A DNA stretch of 64,000 nt. It comes from a virus. The stretch spans positions 182,082-246,081 of IMG/VR virus record IMGVR_UViG_3300042691_042003; one strand, 5' to 3'. Below are positions 53,576 to 62,499 of the stretch, piece after piece. Position numbers and translations under genes: made by a program. Below the pieces are notes generated by a model. It was not told the DNA's origin and did no database searches. It saw nothing but the letters and a program-made list of their open reading frames with translations. Every line of letters begins with the position of its first letter. The stretch's first letter is position 1.

Positions 53576-54702
53576 AACAAAAAGTAGCAATTGTTACAGG
53601 ATCAAATGGACTTATCGGCTCTCAATCTGTTAAATTTCTTATTGAAAGGAATTATTTCGTTATCGGTATTGATAATGATATGCGATCTTATTTCTTCGGA
53701 CCTGAGGCTTCTACGAAGGAAAGTGAAGAAAAAATGGTAGAAGAATTTGGAAAATCTTTTAAGTCTTTTAACGTCGATATACGTGATGTTGAATCTCTTG
53801 AAGAAATTTTCGAAGCTTATGAAACCCCAGAATTCGATGTAGATCTTATTATCCATACTGCGGCACAACCTTCACATGATTGGGCTGCTAAAGAACCTCT
53901 TACTGATTTTACGGTAAATGCTCTAGGAACGGTTAATATGCTTGAATTAACTCGTCTTTATTTCCCTAAAGCTTCTTTTATTTTTACTTCAACAAACAAG
54001 GTTTACGGTGATACTCCCAACCGTTTGAATCTTATCGAAGAAGAAACTCGATATGACGCAGTTTCTAATCTCTCTCGTCGACCTATCGAAGTAGATGAAA
54101 CTATGTCCATCGATCATACCAAACATTCAATTTTTGGTGCTTCTAAGGTTGCAGCCGATGTTATGGTTCAAGAATATGGACGTTATTTTGGAATGAATAC
54201 CGTTGTTTTTCGAGGTGGATGTCTTACTGGTCCTAATCATGCAGGTGCCGAACTTCATGGATTTCTTTCTTATTTGATTAAATGTATTGTTAATCGTAAA
54301 CATTATAGGATCTTTGGATATAAAGGAAAACAAGTACGAGATAATATTCATTCATGGGATCTTGTAAATATGTTCTGGCATTATCATCTGAATCCTATCC
54401 CAGGTGCTGTCTATAATGCAGGTGGTGGAAGAGAAAATAGTACTTCTATTCTCGAAGCAATAGATACAGTTAATCGAATCCTTAAAGAAAAATTCCCTCA
54501 TAATTACGAAGATTGGAAAGATTATGAAATTCTAGATCAAAATCGTATAGGTGACCATCAATGGTATATTTCCGATCTTACTCAATTTAAGAAAGATTAT
54601 CCAGAGTGGCCTGGAATTACTATTTCTCTTGAAGAAACAATCAATCAAATTGTAGAATTTGAACTTCAAAAAAACGTAGAAACCGTTAATGAAAACAATT
54701 GA
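53572..54702 (+). CDS. CDP-paratose/tyvelose 2-epimerase-like enzyme
   Basis: 376 residues. TGSNGLIGSQSVKFL (NAD loop), GIDNDMRSYFFGPEAST, FTSTNKVYGDTPN, FGASKVAADV (Tyr replaced by Phe at the usual Tyr-x3-Lys if aligned here), RGGCLTGPNHAGAELHGFLS and GYKGKQVRDNIHSWD are the family's hallmarks. Converts a CDP-dideoxysugar or related nucleotide sugar. The apparent Phe in the YxxxK motif deserves a check. Confidence 0.85.
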   Translation: MKQKVAIVTGSNGLIGSQSVKFLIERNYFVIGIDNDMRSYFFGPEASTKESEEKMVEEFGKSFKSFNVDIRDVESLEEIFEAYETPEFDVDLIIHTAAQPSHDWAAKEPLTDFTVNALGTVNMLELTRLYFPKASFIFTSTNKVYGDTPNRLNLIEEETRYDAVSNLSRRPIEVDETMSIDHTKHSIFGASKVAADVMVQEYGRYFGMNTVVFRGGCLTGPNHAGAELHGFLSYLIKCIVNRKHYRIFGYKGKQVRDNIHSWDLVNMFWHYHLNPIPGAVYNAGGGRENSTSILEAIDTVNRILKEKFPHNYEDWKDYEILDQNRIGDHQWYISDLTQFKKDYPEWPGITISLEETINQIVEFELQKNVETVNENN

Positions 54703-55807
54703 TATAATTCAATTTACTCCTATTATTGGAGGTGAAACTACATTGACTAAAACCATGTCCGATTTTCTGTCGGACATGGGTTATTCTGTTAGAGTTATCC
54801 ATCCTTCGAAAAGTGGAAAGTGTATGAAGGATTGGTGCACTTTCGAAAGACAAAATTTTGTAAAGATTTCAGATTTTTCTGAATTTGTAAAAGATACAGA
54901 TATTCTTTTCTTTATTAATTCAATCCATCTTAAGAAACATAAAAAAGTAGAGGATCGTAATGAAGCTTTTGAGCAAGCTATTCCTATTTTTAGTTTCGAT
55001 AGTAAAAAAGTAATTTTCTATGAGCACGGAAGACATAGTAGTGACCTTTATGATTACCCTTCTATCTTTTCTATTTTATCAGAAAGAGGAAATAGAATCG
55101 TAGTTTTCACAAATACAAGAGATGTAATTCCTTATTATGAAAAGTTAGGTTATAACGCCTTTTTGATTAGACAACCTTTAGATCCTAAAAATTATCCTGA
55201 AATAAAGAGAGAAAAATCTGAAAAAGTTAAGCTTTCTTTTAATAGCAGATATACCTCAAATAAGAGACCTCAAAATATCCTTCCTTTCTTCAATAAATAT
55301 TTAGGAAAAGAAGAACCTTTTGAATTACATTTCAGAGGTAATGTTAGAGATAATGTTTCGGTTTGGTATAATCTATTTCATTACTTCGATGATCCAAAAA
55401 TTATTATGAATGGATATTTTGAACATTTCCATGAGATTTATAATAATATTGATTATTGTATTTATGGAGGATATACTACAAAATCCGAAAAAGGAAAGAT
55501 GGAATACTCTATGCTAGAACCTTTCTTTTATGGAATTCCTCTTATTGTAGAAAAAGAAGTAATTCAATATTTTAAATACGAAGAATATGGAATTTCTAAA
55601 GAAGATTTTCTAAAATCAGTTATTGTTTTGACTGAAGAAAATCTTGATAAGATAATTAAAGGAGAATTTGATTCTTCTTCTTTCGTAAAAAATGCAAAAT
55701 CTATTGTCGATGATTTTCTTCCTGAATCTATAAAAAGAAGGCTGGAAATAGGTCTAAATGGATTTGATTTACCTATAAAACCGAAAGAGATTTATACACT
55801 TTTTTAA
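54689..55807 (+). CDS. GT-B glycosyltransferase-like protein
   Basis: 372 residues. N-terminal IIQFTPIIGGETTLTKTMSD is the acceptor-loop start typical of GT4 enzymes; KLSFNSRYTSNKRPQNIL begins the donor domain and EYSMLEPFFYGIPLIVEKEV is the Glu-containing donor motif. Overlaps the epimerase gene by 14 bases. Confidence 0.72.
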   Translation: MKTIDIIQFTPIIGGETTLTKTMSDFLSDMGYSVRVIHPSKSGKCMKDWCTFERQNFVKISDFSEFVKDTDILFFINSIHLKKHKKVEDRNEAFEQAIPIFSFDSKKVIFYEHGRHSSDLYDYPSIFSILSERGNRIVVFTNTRDVIPYYEKLGYNAFLIRQPLDPKNYPEIKREKSEKVKLSFNSRYTSNKRPQNILPFFNKYLGKEEPFELHFRGNVRDNVSVWYNLFHYFDDPKIIMNGYFEHFHEIYNNIDYCIYGGYTTKSEKGKMEYSMLEPFFYGIPLIVEKEVIQYFKYEEYGISKEDFLKSVIVLTEENLDKIIKGEFDSSSFVKNAKSIVDDFLPESIKRRLEIGLNGFDLPIKPKEIYTLF

Positions 55808-55829
55808 GATAAATAAAAGAAAATCAGAA

Positions 55830-56732
55830 ATGTTTTTTAAGAAATTCGAAGAATTTGTTAATGAAAATGAAGAAAGCTATTCAATATTTTCATTTAATGA
55901 AGATGGTATTGTTGAAGCAAGTATGCCATTTCCCGTAGATGATAAAAAGGCAGATCATAAAATAGCTATCTACACATCAACCTACAACATCGGAGAGAAC
56001 ACTAGAGGAAGAGGTAATTATATTACTTATGAAAAGATGCTAGGTGACCTGATTGATTCCCTGAATGCTCAGAAGTATAAAAATTGGAAACTCTTTATTG
56101 TAGGGGATTGTTTTCAACCTGAGGAAGATCTTACAAAAATCCTTTCTGATAAGCTAGATAAGAAACAATATACATTTCATAATCTTTCTGAACCCGGTGA
56201 AAGAGGAAAAATCGATCCTCAATATCTAAGAAATTCAGGGGGAACAAAAGCGAGAAATAAAGCTATCTCACTTGCTAAATCTGAAGGATTCGAATATTTT
56301 GCAGCTATCGATCATGATGATGTTTGGAAGCCTGATCATCTTGAAAGTATGATGCAAGCTTTTCAGCAAGATCCAGATATTTCATTCGGATATCATAGAG
56401 CTTCTAGAGCTAGAGTAAAAGGAGGTAAATCAGGAGTTTATTATTGGGGTGCTGAAGGGAAAACACCTACACTTTTTTATGATGATGTTCCTGATAAAAT
56501 TATTGAAGCTCCTCATTCAGGTATCGTATGGCATGGTCCTTCATGTAAATGGCCTCAATATCGTACAGTTCCTCAAATGAGATCTGAAGCTCCTAAGAGA
56601 AATCGAATTATGGGAGCCGATGAGGATTTCATCAGACAAGCTACTGTTGGTTTAAGAGAAAATAAGAAGAAAGCCGTTTATGTTCCGAAATTAATAGTTA
56701 GACTTCGAAATGCCAAGGGTAAACTTCCTTAA
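55830..56732 (+). CDS. GT2 glycosyltransferase with capsid-targeting-type leader
   Basis: 300 residues. Leader MFFKKFEEFVNE followed by N, as in the head-cargo family. From residue ~45 a GT-A domain: KIAIYTSTYN, KNWKLFIVGD, GTKARNKAI and AAIDHDDVWKPDHL with the DxD-type motif DHDD. A His-rich C-terminal region follows. If packaged, it would modify a host or virion target on infection or during assembly. A terminator follows. Confidence 0.78.
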   Translation: MFFKKFEEFVNENEESYSIFSFNEDGIVEASMPFPVDDKKADHKIAIYTSTYNIGENTRGRGNYITYEKMLGDLIDSLNAQKYKNWKLFIVGDCFQPEEDLTKILSDKLDKKQYTFHNLSEPGERGKIDPQYLRNSGGTKARNKAISLAKSEGFEYFAAIDHDDVWKPDHLESMMQAFQQDPDISFGYHRASRARVKGGKSGVYYWGAEGKTPTLFYDDVPDKIIEAPHSGIVWHGPSCKWPQYRTVPQMRSEAPKRNRIMGADEDFIRQATVGLRENKKKAVYVPKLIVRLRNAKGKLP

Positions 56733-56753
56733 TTTTTAACAAATTTAATCTTC

Positions 56754-56783
56754 AAGGCTGAAATGTGAATTTCAGCCTTTTTT
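56754..56783 (+). terminator. intrinsic terminator
   Basis: AAGGCTGAAAT and ATTTCAGCCTT, an 11-bp stem with loop GTGA, followed by a T run. Ends the sugar-modification operon. Confidence 0.88.
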
Positions 56784-56784
56784 A

Positions 56785-56795
56785 TTACATATTAT
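56785..56795 (+). promoter_or_regulatory. class B-like promoter box
   Basis: TTACATATTAT, one base off TACATATAAT, shortly after the terminator and 15 bases before ATG 56811. Confidence 0.4.
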
Positions 56796-56810
56796 TTAAT
56801 ATTATTAAAT

Positions 56811-57443
56811 ATGAATATTTTCGTACTCCACAAAGATCCGGAAATAGCAGCAATGATGCATTGTGAAAGGCATATTCTTAAAATGCTTATCGAACATACT
56901 CAAATGCTTGCTACAGCCTATTACAGCACAATTGGAATTTCTCGAAAAAAGGAATTTCAAGGAAATGAAGAAAAAATTTCCGAACTTTTTAGAGGATGGC
57001 CTAGAAAAGATGAAAATGGAAATGATTGGCCTTATTCAGTAACTCATGTAAATCATCCTTGCACAATTTGGACTAGAGAATCTCTTTCAAATTTTAATTG
57101 GCTACTTGATTGCACAAAAGCTATGTGTAGAGAATATACTTATCGATACGGTAAAAAACATTCTATTGAATCCATTATAGATTGGATGTATCTGAATCCT
57201 CCTAAACTAAAGGATATTGGTCAAACACCTTTTGCTCAAGCTTTACCAGATTGCTTTAAAGATTCTGATCCAATAAAAGCTTATCGTCTTTATTATGCTT
57301 TCAAAACAACATATATGAAAGTTAATTGGAAATTAGAAGAAAGGATCCCTCAATGGTGGAATCGAGACTTAATTGAAGAATCAATTGATTTATATAGTCG
57401 ATCTAATCCTGATTGGTCTCCTAAAAAACTTGTACTTGCTTAA
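56811..57443 (+). CDS. conserved phage hypothetical, 210 aa
   Basis: MNIFVLHKDPEIAAMMHCER then HILKMLIEHTQMLATA, THVNHPCTIWTRESLSNFNW and CREYTYRYGKKH belong to a widespread phage family with invariant His, Cys and Trp. Function unknown to me. Placed between the modification operon and a DNA glycosylase, so DNA metabolism is possible. Confidence 0.68.
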   Translation: MNIFVLHKDPEIAAMMHCERHILKMLIEHTQMLATAYYSTIGISRKKEFQGNEEKISELFRGWPRKDENGNDWPYSVTHVNHPCTIWTRESLSNFNWLLDCTKAMCREYTYRYGKKHSIESIIDWMYLNPPKLKDIGQTPFAQALPDCFKDSDPIKAYRLYYAFKTTYMKVNWKLEERIPQWWNRDLIEESIDLYSRSNPDWSPKKLVLA

Positions 57444-57453
57444 TACATATAAT
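57443..57453 (+). promoter_or_regulatory. class B promoter box ATACATATAAT
   Basis: The box overlaps the end of the previous gene and ends 6 bases before ATG 57460. Confidence 0.55.
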
Positions 57454-57459
57454 TTATAT

Positions 57460-57849
57460 ATGGCTATTCTACAACAAGAATTTCAATACGATCAATATCG
57501 AATGCTTATAGCATGTATCATGTTAAATCAAACAAGCAATAAGAATGTTCGACAAGTAATTTATACATTTTTCGATCGATGGCCTACACCTCAATCCGTT
57601 ATCGAAGCCGATCCTTCTGAAATCCGAGAACATATACGTCCTTTAGGTTTCTATAACATCAGAACTAATCGAATTATCAGATTTACTCAAGATTATTTAA
57701 CGAAGAAATTTAATCGAGCTTCTGAATTATATGGCATCGGAAAATATGCCGATGATTCATATGAAATTTTTATTCGAGGAAATCTAAACGTAAATCCAAC
57801 CGATAAAATCCTTCGTAGATATTTAAACGGTGAATTCATAGATCAATAA
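57460..57849 (+). CDS. HhH-GPD DNA glycosylase, MBD4-like
   Basis: 129 residues, the compact form of the family. MLIACIMLNQTSNKNVRQVI, the repeat LGFYNIRTNRIIRFTQDY and the hairpin ELYGIGKYADDSYEIF, with catalytic Asp after the GIGKYA hairpin. Related enzymes remove T or U from G mismatches, or modified pyrimidines. In a phage with altered cytosines it could police deaminated or unmodified bases. Start at 57460 because the longer frame overlaps the previous gene. Confidence 0.85.
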   Translation: MAILQQEFQYDQYRMLIACIMLNQTSNKNVRQVIYTFFDRWPTPQSVIEADPSEIREHIRPLGFYNIRTNRIIRFTQDYLTKKFNRASELYGIGKYADDSYEIFIRGNLNVNPTDKILRRYLNGEFIDQ

Positions 57850-57851
57850 GT

Positions 57852-57869
57852 GATATATATAAAAAAATA
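57852..57869 (+). promoter_or_regulatory. late-promoter-like box
   Basis: GATATATATAAAAAAATA, 7 bases before ATG 57877; third example with 9981 and 16185. Confidence 0.55.
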
Positions 57870-57876
57870 GTTTAAA

Positions 57877-58272
57877 ATGCAAAAATTTACTGAATTTTTG
57901 GTTGAACATAAAGCTTCATTAGAAAATAAGAAGAAAGCAGAAGACGCTCATCGTTTTAATGAACTTTATGAAGCAAAGCTAAAAGAATTTGGAGTAGATT
58001 CTCCTGTTGAATTAAATGAAGAACAATCTAAAGAATTTTTCGAGTATCTAAAAGATCTTAAGAATTCTGCTTCAAAAATGCCTGTTAATGAAAAAGATGT
58101 TACTGATGAGAAATCTTTTCGTGAATACGCTTTAGAAGTTTTAAAGAAAGCACATCCCGATGATTTTGATCAGAAAATTGCTGATAAAGTTATTAGTGAT
58201 CTTGCTGCTAAAGTAAAAGATGATGATTGGGGTGCTGCTGTAGGAAGACTAACCTCCGGTTTAGGAAAATAA
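57877..58272 (+). CDS. head-type protein with capsid-targeting-type leader, 131 aa
   Basis: Short leader MQKFTEFLVE followed by H. Mature part is a Lys/Glu-rich helical protein (internal-protein-like) with VLKKAHPDDFDQKIADKVI. Looks like a prohead core or internal head protein. First of three consecutive leader-bearing genes after a late box. Confidence 0.6.
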   Translation: MQKFTEFLVEHKASLENKKKAEDAHRFNELYEAKLKEFGVDSPVELNEEQSKEFFEYLKDLKNSASKMPVNEKDVTDEKSFREYALEVLKKAHPDDFDQKIADKVISDLAAKVKDDDWGAAVGRLTSGLGK

Positions 58273-58282
58273 AAAAACGAAA

Positions 58283-58660
58283 ATGAAAAATTTAAAAACT
58301 TTTAGTGAATTCGTTAACGAATCAGCTCTTAACGAAAAAATGATTTCTGGCTCTATAGTAAAACAATTTGGAGACGTTTTAGGAAGTAGAGACTTAGCAA
58401 ATGTAGATCTTGAAATTGCTAAATTCTTAGGAGTTGGATCTAAAATGGCAGATGTAGCTCAATTTGACGAATATAGCGGAGAAGATTCTCCAAAAGCCGA
58501 TAAAATATATAATTATTTAGGATCTAATTTTAAGGCTACCGATAGCAAAACGGTTGATGATTATGAATTGTCATATGATTCTAAATTAAATGTAGTTAGA
58601 GCTACCGATGCAGGTGATGGTTTTGTTTCATATTACGTTGTAGCTACTTCTAATTTTTAA
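58283..58660 (+). CDS. protein with capsid-targeting-type leader, 125 aa
   Basis: MKNLKTFSEFVNE followed by SALNE, which offers a second possible protease site 5 residues on. Mature part is an acidic, beta-containing domain (VDDYELSYDSKLNVVRATDA). Upstream DNA ATGAAAAATTTAAAAACTTT is the same cassette as at 58674. Confidence 0.6.
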   Translation: MKNLKTFSEFVNESALNEKMISGSIVKQFGDVLGSRDLANVDLEIAKFLGVGSKMADVAQFDEYSGEDSPKADKIYNYLGSNFKATDSKTVDDYELSYDSKLNVVRATDAGDGFVSYYVVATSNF

Positions 58661-58673
58661 AAAAAAATTAAAA

Positions 58674-59186
58674 ATGAAAAATTTAAAAACTTTTAATGAA
58701 TTCGTTAATGAATCTAAATTGAACGAAGCTTTTGCTACATTAGAAGGAGATGATGTACTTTCTTCAACTTATAAAGATTATGAATCATCAGAAGATGAAG
58801 ATTTAGATCTTAAGGTTATGAAAAAAGGTTTCGAATCTATCGCTAAATTATTAGGAGGTAATATGAATAATGTTTCTTCTACAATGGAAGAAGGTGATTA
58901 TGAATTCAGTCGTTCATTGAATGTAGGACTTGATAAAAGATTTAATAATGCAGATCCTAATATTGAAAAGGTAGGACAAGTTAATATTAATTCCCCTTTT
59001 GATTCTTCTAATTCTTCTACTCCAGTTACTTGCTATCTTATAAAAGATGCTAATATTAAAGTAGCTACTTGGAATTATGGAGATGATTTCGCAACATTCG
59101 ATCACGTTGCTTATCTTACTAAAGATGCTAAAGCTCTTCTTAAATGGGTAAATTCTAATTTATCCGATGATGATATGCAATACTAA
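58674..59186 (+). CDS. protein with capsid-targeting-type leader, 170 aa
   Basis: MKNLKTFNEFVNE followed by SKLNE. Leader nearly identical to the previous gene; the rest diverges but keeps an acidic composition and a C-terminal beta region (VTCYLIKDANIKVATWNYG). Followed by a terminator. Confidence 0.6.
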   Translation: MKNLKTFNEFVNESKLNEAFATLEGDDVLSSTYKDYESSEDEDLDLKVMKKGFESIAKLLGGNMNNVSSTMEEGDYEFSRSLNVGLDKRFNNADPNIEKVGQVNINSPFDSSNSSTPVTCYLIKDANIKVATWNYGDDFATFDHVAYLTKDAKALLKWVNSNLSDDDMQY

Positions 59187-59207
59187 AATTTTATTTTTTA
59201 ATAATAC

Positions 59208-59234
59208 AAAGGAGAACAATTGTTCTCCTTTTTT
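59208..59234 (+). terminator. intrinsic terminator (perfect palindrome)
   Basis: AAAGGAGAACAA and TTGTTCTCCTTT form a perfect 12-bp palindrome followed by T3. Symmetrical, so it could act in both directions. Confidence 0.85.
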
Positions 59235-59236
59235 CA

Positions 59237-59244
59237 TATAAATA
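59237..59244 (+). promoter_or_regulatory. T4-type late box TATAAATA
   Basis: Exact consensus right after the terminator and only 2 bases before ATG 59247, implying a leaderless transcript or an internal start. Confidence 0.45.
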
Positions 59245-59246
59245 AA

Positions 59247-59714
59247 ATGAATAAAGAAAGAACTAATTTCAAAATAGATCGATTCGTTGAAATCCTTCAA
59301 ACCATCTCTAATCTCTCTAATGCTTCAACTAAAAAAGTTGCATGCATGGCTTTACATAAAAATTTTACCAAAATTGCTTCATTTGGCTACAACGGTTCTT
59401 ATATGAATGCACCTGTTAATGATTTAACAGGAACTGAAGAAGAATCTCTCGAACCAGGAGAATCTGGTTTTATTCATGCTGAAGTTAATATGATTGCTAA
59501 ATTTAGAGAATTCGATCCTGAAAATTATATTATTCTTCTTACCCTTTCACCTTGTAAAATGTGTACAAAAATTCTTGTTAATTCAGGTTTTCGATTCGTC
59601 TATTGGATTGAAGATTATAGAGAACAAGATCATCTTCATATTTTCGATGAATGTAATGTTTCTTACGGAAATGTAAAAAAATTAAAAGAAGATTATAAAC
59701 TTTTTTCGAATTAG
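59247..59714 (+). CDS. dCMP deaminase-like cytidine deaminase family protein
   Basis: 155 residues. FIHAEVNMIAKF (His-Ala-Glu) and LSPCKMCTKIL (PCxxC) give the full zinc site; SFGYNGSYMN precedes as in deoxycytidylate deaminases. It converts dCMP to dUMP and so competes with the TS-family enzyme at 49973 for substrate. Start at 59247; the longer frame includes the terminator. Confidence 0.85.
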   Translation: MNKERTNFKIDRFVEILQTISNLSNASTKKVACMALHKNFTKIASFGYNGSYMNAPVNDLTGTEEESLEPGESGFIHAEVNMIAKFREFDPENYIILLTLSPCKMCTKILVNSGFRFVYWIEDYREQDHLHIFDECNVSYGNVKKLKEDYKLFSN

Positions 59715-59730
59715 GTCATATATATAATAT

Positions 59731-59757
59731 AGCAATAAGGTCTTAGGAATTATTGCT
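59731..59757 (+). promoter_or_regulatory. inverted repeat in hsp20 leader
   Basis: AGCAATAA (59731-59738) and TTATTGCT (59750-59757) form a perfect 8-bp stem just after TATATATAATAT. Possible leader hairpin for temperature or late control of the Hsp20 gene. Confidence 0.45.
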
Positions 59758-59798
59758 AATTTGGTGGATCTAAGTATCATCAAAAAAATCGTAAAATT

Positions 59799-60275
59799 AT
59801 GGCAAATTTAAGAATCACTAGGCCTTTCTTCCCAGGCACAATGAGGGAAGAATTCGTAACACCATTCAGTCAGCTGTTCGACGATATTTTCGAACGCACT
59901 TTTCCTGAATTCAAATCTGAAACAGGAATTCAATTCACAAAAGGTTCTTTTCCTAAAGTTGATGTAATCGATCATACAGATTCGATTGAAATCATTGCTG
60001 AAATTCCAGGATGGAAGAAAGAAGATCTCACAATTAAATGTGAGAATGGAATTCTTACTCTATCAGGCAAAGCACAAGAAAAAGGAGAAGATAAATCTCA
60101 AAATTATATTATTAAAGAGCTAAAACGTTCTTCGTTTCAACGTTCATTTCAACTAACCGATAAGTTGAACGAAGAAAATATTCAAGCTAATTTCGATGAA
60201 GGACTTCTTCGAATTTCAGTGGGTAAAAAAGAAGTTAATTTACCTCCTCCTTCTCGAGTTATTGAAATAAAATAA
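59799..60275 (+). CDS. small heat shock protein, Hsp20/IbpA family
   Basis: 158 residues. Alpha-crystallin domain about 50-145: PKVDVIDHTDSIEIIAEIPG, LTIKCENGILTLSG and FDEGLLRISVGK, ending with a C-terminal I-x-I motif (VIEIK). Holds misfolded proteins, perhaps during capsid or fibre assembly. TGGTGGATC in its leader is complementary to GATCCACCA after its stop. Confidence 0.9.
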   Translation: MANLRITRPFFPGTMREEFVTPFSQLFDDIFERTFPEFKSETGIQFTKGSFPKVDVIDHTDSIEIIAEIPGWKKEDLTIKCENGILTLSGKAQEKGEDKSQNYIIKELKRSSFQRSFQLTDKLNEENIQANFDEGLLRISVGKKEVNLPPPSRVIEIK

Positions 60276-60297
60276 ACCAAAATTTACGATCCACCAC

Positions 60298-60330
60298 ATA
60301 AGCCAGGCCAAAAGCCTGGCTTATTTTTTT
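60298..60330 (+). terminator. intrinsic terminator
   Basis: ATAAGCCAGGC and GCCTGGCTTAT, an 11-bp stem with loop CAAAA, then T7. Confidence 0.9.
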
Positions 60331-60333
60331 GTA

Positions 60334-60349
60334 GATATATAAAATAAAT
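60334..60349 (+). promoter_or_regulatory. late-promoter-like box
   Basis: GATATATAAAATAAAT directly after the terminator and 9 bases before the GTG start at 60359. Confidence 0.5.
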
Positions 60350-60358
60350 CTATTCCTT

Positions 60359-60907
60359 GTGGACGGTCTTCTAATCAAAATAAATGACGATTTTATTAAA
60401 ACTCTTAATTCAAGAGGATTAGATATAGGATATATTAGAGTAAAATTCTTAATTAGAGATACGGTTACAGAAAGTAGCAGAAAAGGTTATCGATTTAAAA
60501 CTTTTAACGATTTATCTTCTTTTAATTCTTTTTTTGGTCCTATTCTTACAGTTAGAAATTATTTATGTTCTGCAGGGGATTTCCCTATTATAGAAAATAT
60601 AGAGTTAATAAACAGAAATCTTTCCTTCGAAAATTCATATAAATGGTATAATATTTCCGAAAATCGTAGTTTTGTTAAAAAAATAAAATACGATAGTTTT
60701 AGAAATGATATTTATATTTCTGAATCATTAAAATATGAATCTTTGATGAATTCTCTTCTAGATCAATATCTTAAAAATATCAGTAATTCTATAGACATTA
60801 GATTAAATTCTTATATGGATCCTTGTTATGTAGATGCTGGATATGTTTCACCTTATTCTGGAGAAGGAGATTATGTAAAATATAGGAATATTCGTACAAA
60901 TCAATAA
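60359..60907 (+). CDS. probable virion protein, GTG start, 182 aa
   Basis: No ATG fits; GTG at 60359 follows the late box. Basic protein with FFGPILTVRNYLCSAGDFP. First gene of the third fibre module. Not recognised. Confidence 0.55.
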   Translation: MDGLLIKINDDFIKTLNSRGLDIGYIRVKFLIRDTVTESSRKGYRFKTFNDLSSFNSFFGPILTVRNYLCSAGDFPIIENIELINRNLSFENSYKWYNISENRSFVKKIKYDSFRNDIYISESLKYESLMNSLLDQYLKNISNSIDIRLNSYMDPCYVDAGYVSPYSGEGDYVKYRNIRTNQ

Positions 60908-60913
60908 TATAAA

Positions 60914-62467
60914 GTGGGAAATTTTTCGAATAAATTAGATTTTAGAAATTTAAGAAAAAGGCCTCTCAGTTGGACTGAGATGGATAATATGTTTCAAAAA
61001 CCGAATGTTTGGCGTTCGGATGTTACATATGAACAAGGAATGGTTGTTTTATGGGATGATTCGGTTGCTCCGGTAGGAGATACAATAAATGGAGCTCTAT
61101 CTTTTTGGATTTGTCAACAAGATCACGTTTCATCTTTATCAAATATCCCTAGTGTTCCTAATCAATCTTATTGGAATCGAGTAGGAACTTCTACTTTAGT
61201 TAATAAAGGAGATACCGGACCAATGGGTCCTCAAGGTCCTACTGGAGCTACTGGTAGGACAGGACCTACTGGAATATCCATTACCGGACCTACTGGAGTT
61301 ACAGGGGGAACTGGTATGACTGGACCAACAGGAATTGCAGGACCACAAGGCCCTGCTGGTATAAAAGGAGATCAAGGTCTAAGAGGAGCTACAGGTGCTA
61401 CAATTGCAGGACCTACAGGATCTACTGGTGTTACAGGTGCTACTGGGGTTACTGGACCGATGGGGGTTACAGGGCCTTCAGGAGGACCTCTAGGACCTAC
61501 TGGTCCTACTGGAGTAACAGGTATTACTGGTGTTACAGGACCTACCTCACCCGGTCCTACTGGTGAGACAGGTCCTACTGGAGTAACTGGTCCTACCGGG
61601 ATACAAGGTGCTACTGGAGTAACAGGATTAAGAGGACCTACTGGTGGTATATCTTCTACTCCTGTTCAATTATTAGATATTTTTTCCGATATAGCCACTT
61701 CAGTTCCTCAAGCAGGAAACAGATATATGTGGTATAATTTATTATCTACAGGAGTAACTTCTTCCATATTTACTATAGATAATTCTCAAGGAGCAACCTT
61801 TGGAACTAGAATAACTTTCTTAAGAGAAGGAAAATATTATCTTTCTGCTAGAACTGCATTTTCAATAAATACTGGGGTCTTTACTACTATAAGGGGATAT
61901 TTTGGTTATGCAAATAGTACTGGGAATGAATTTGATTTCAAAGGTAATCCTTCTTATGGATTAGAAAATTATCTTTATTTAAGTCCTGGATCAAGAGATT
62001 CTTTTGAAGTATCTGGAGTTCTAGATGTAAATAGTTCATGGGTAACCGGACCTTCAGGACCTTATAAACTTTACGTTAAAATGGAGAATCAATCTCCTGG
62101 AGGAGCAAGTGCTGCTATAATCCCTTATGCTACCAGATTATCTATTATAAGTATGGATGGTGGTGTAGGTCCTGCAGGATCTAATAATTTTACAACATAT
62201 TTTTCTACAGGAACTACATATTCAGTACCTTCATTTAATTTTTCAAAATATATAGGAGTTTCAGGAACAACTTCGATATATTTACATAGTGGAGTTGATG
62301 GTGAAGCTTTAATTGTTAAAGATGAAAAGGGAATCGCATCCTCTTCGAATATTTTTTTGTATCCGGTTTTGGGAGAAGGAATTGAAGCTGGATCTAGCGC
62401 TGTAATAAATACCGATTATGGATCTCTTAATTTAGTAAGAAGAGGTTCTACTTGGTGGAAAATTTAA
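60914..62467 (+). CDS. collagen-like fibre protein
   Basis: 517 residues, GTG start. N-terminal attachment part ([30 protein letters not shown], residues 15-85) is shared with the next gene. Gly-x-y region rich in GPTG (about 95-245), then globular beta domains to the end. No TGA/TAA between attachment and tip. Confidence 0.82.
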   Translation: MGNFSNKLDFRNLRKRPLSWTEMDNMFQKPNVWRSDVTYEQGMVVLWDDSVAPVGDTINGALSFWICQQDHVSSLSNIPSVPNQSYWNRVGTSTLVNKGDTGPMGPQGPTGATGRTGPTGISITGPTGVTGGTGMTGPTGIAGPQGPAGIKGDQGLRGATGATIAGPTGSTGVTGATGVTGPMGVTGPSGGPLGPTGPTGVTGITGVTGPTSPGPTGETGPTGVTGPTGIQGATGVTGLRGPTGGISSTPVQLLDIFSDIATSVPQAGNRYMWYNLLSTGVTSSIFTIDNSQGATFGTRITFLREGKYYLSARTAFSINTGVFTTIRGYFGYANSTGNEFDFKGNPSYGLENYLYLSPGSRDSFEVSGVLDVNSSWVTGPSGPYKLYVKMENQSPGGASAAIIPYATRLSIISMDGGVGPAGSNNFTTYFSTGTTYSVPSFNFSKYIGVSGTTSIYLHSGVDGEALIVKDEKGIASSSNIFLYPVLGEGIEAGSSAVINTDYGSLNLVRRGSTWWKI

Positions 62468-62499
62468 AAGATAAATAAAAATAAAAGAAGAAGAAAATT

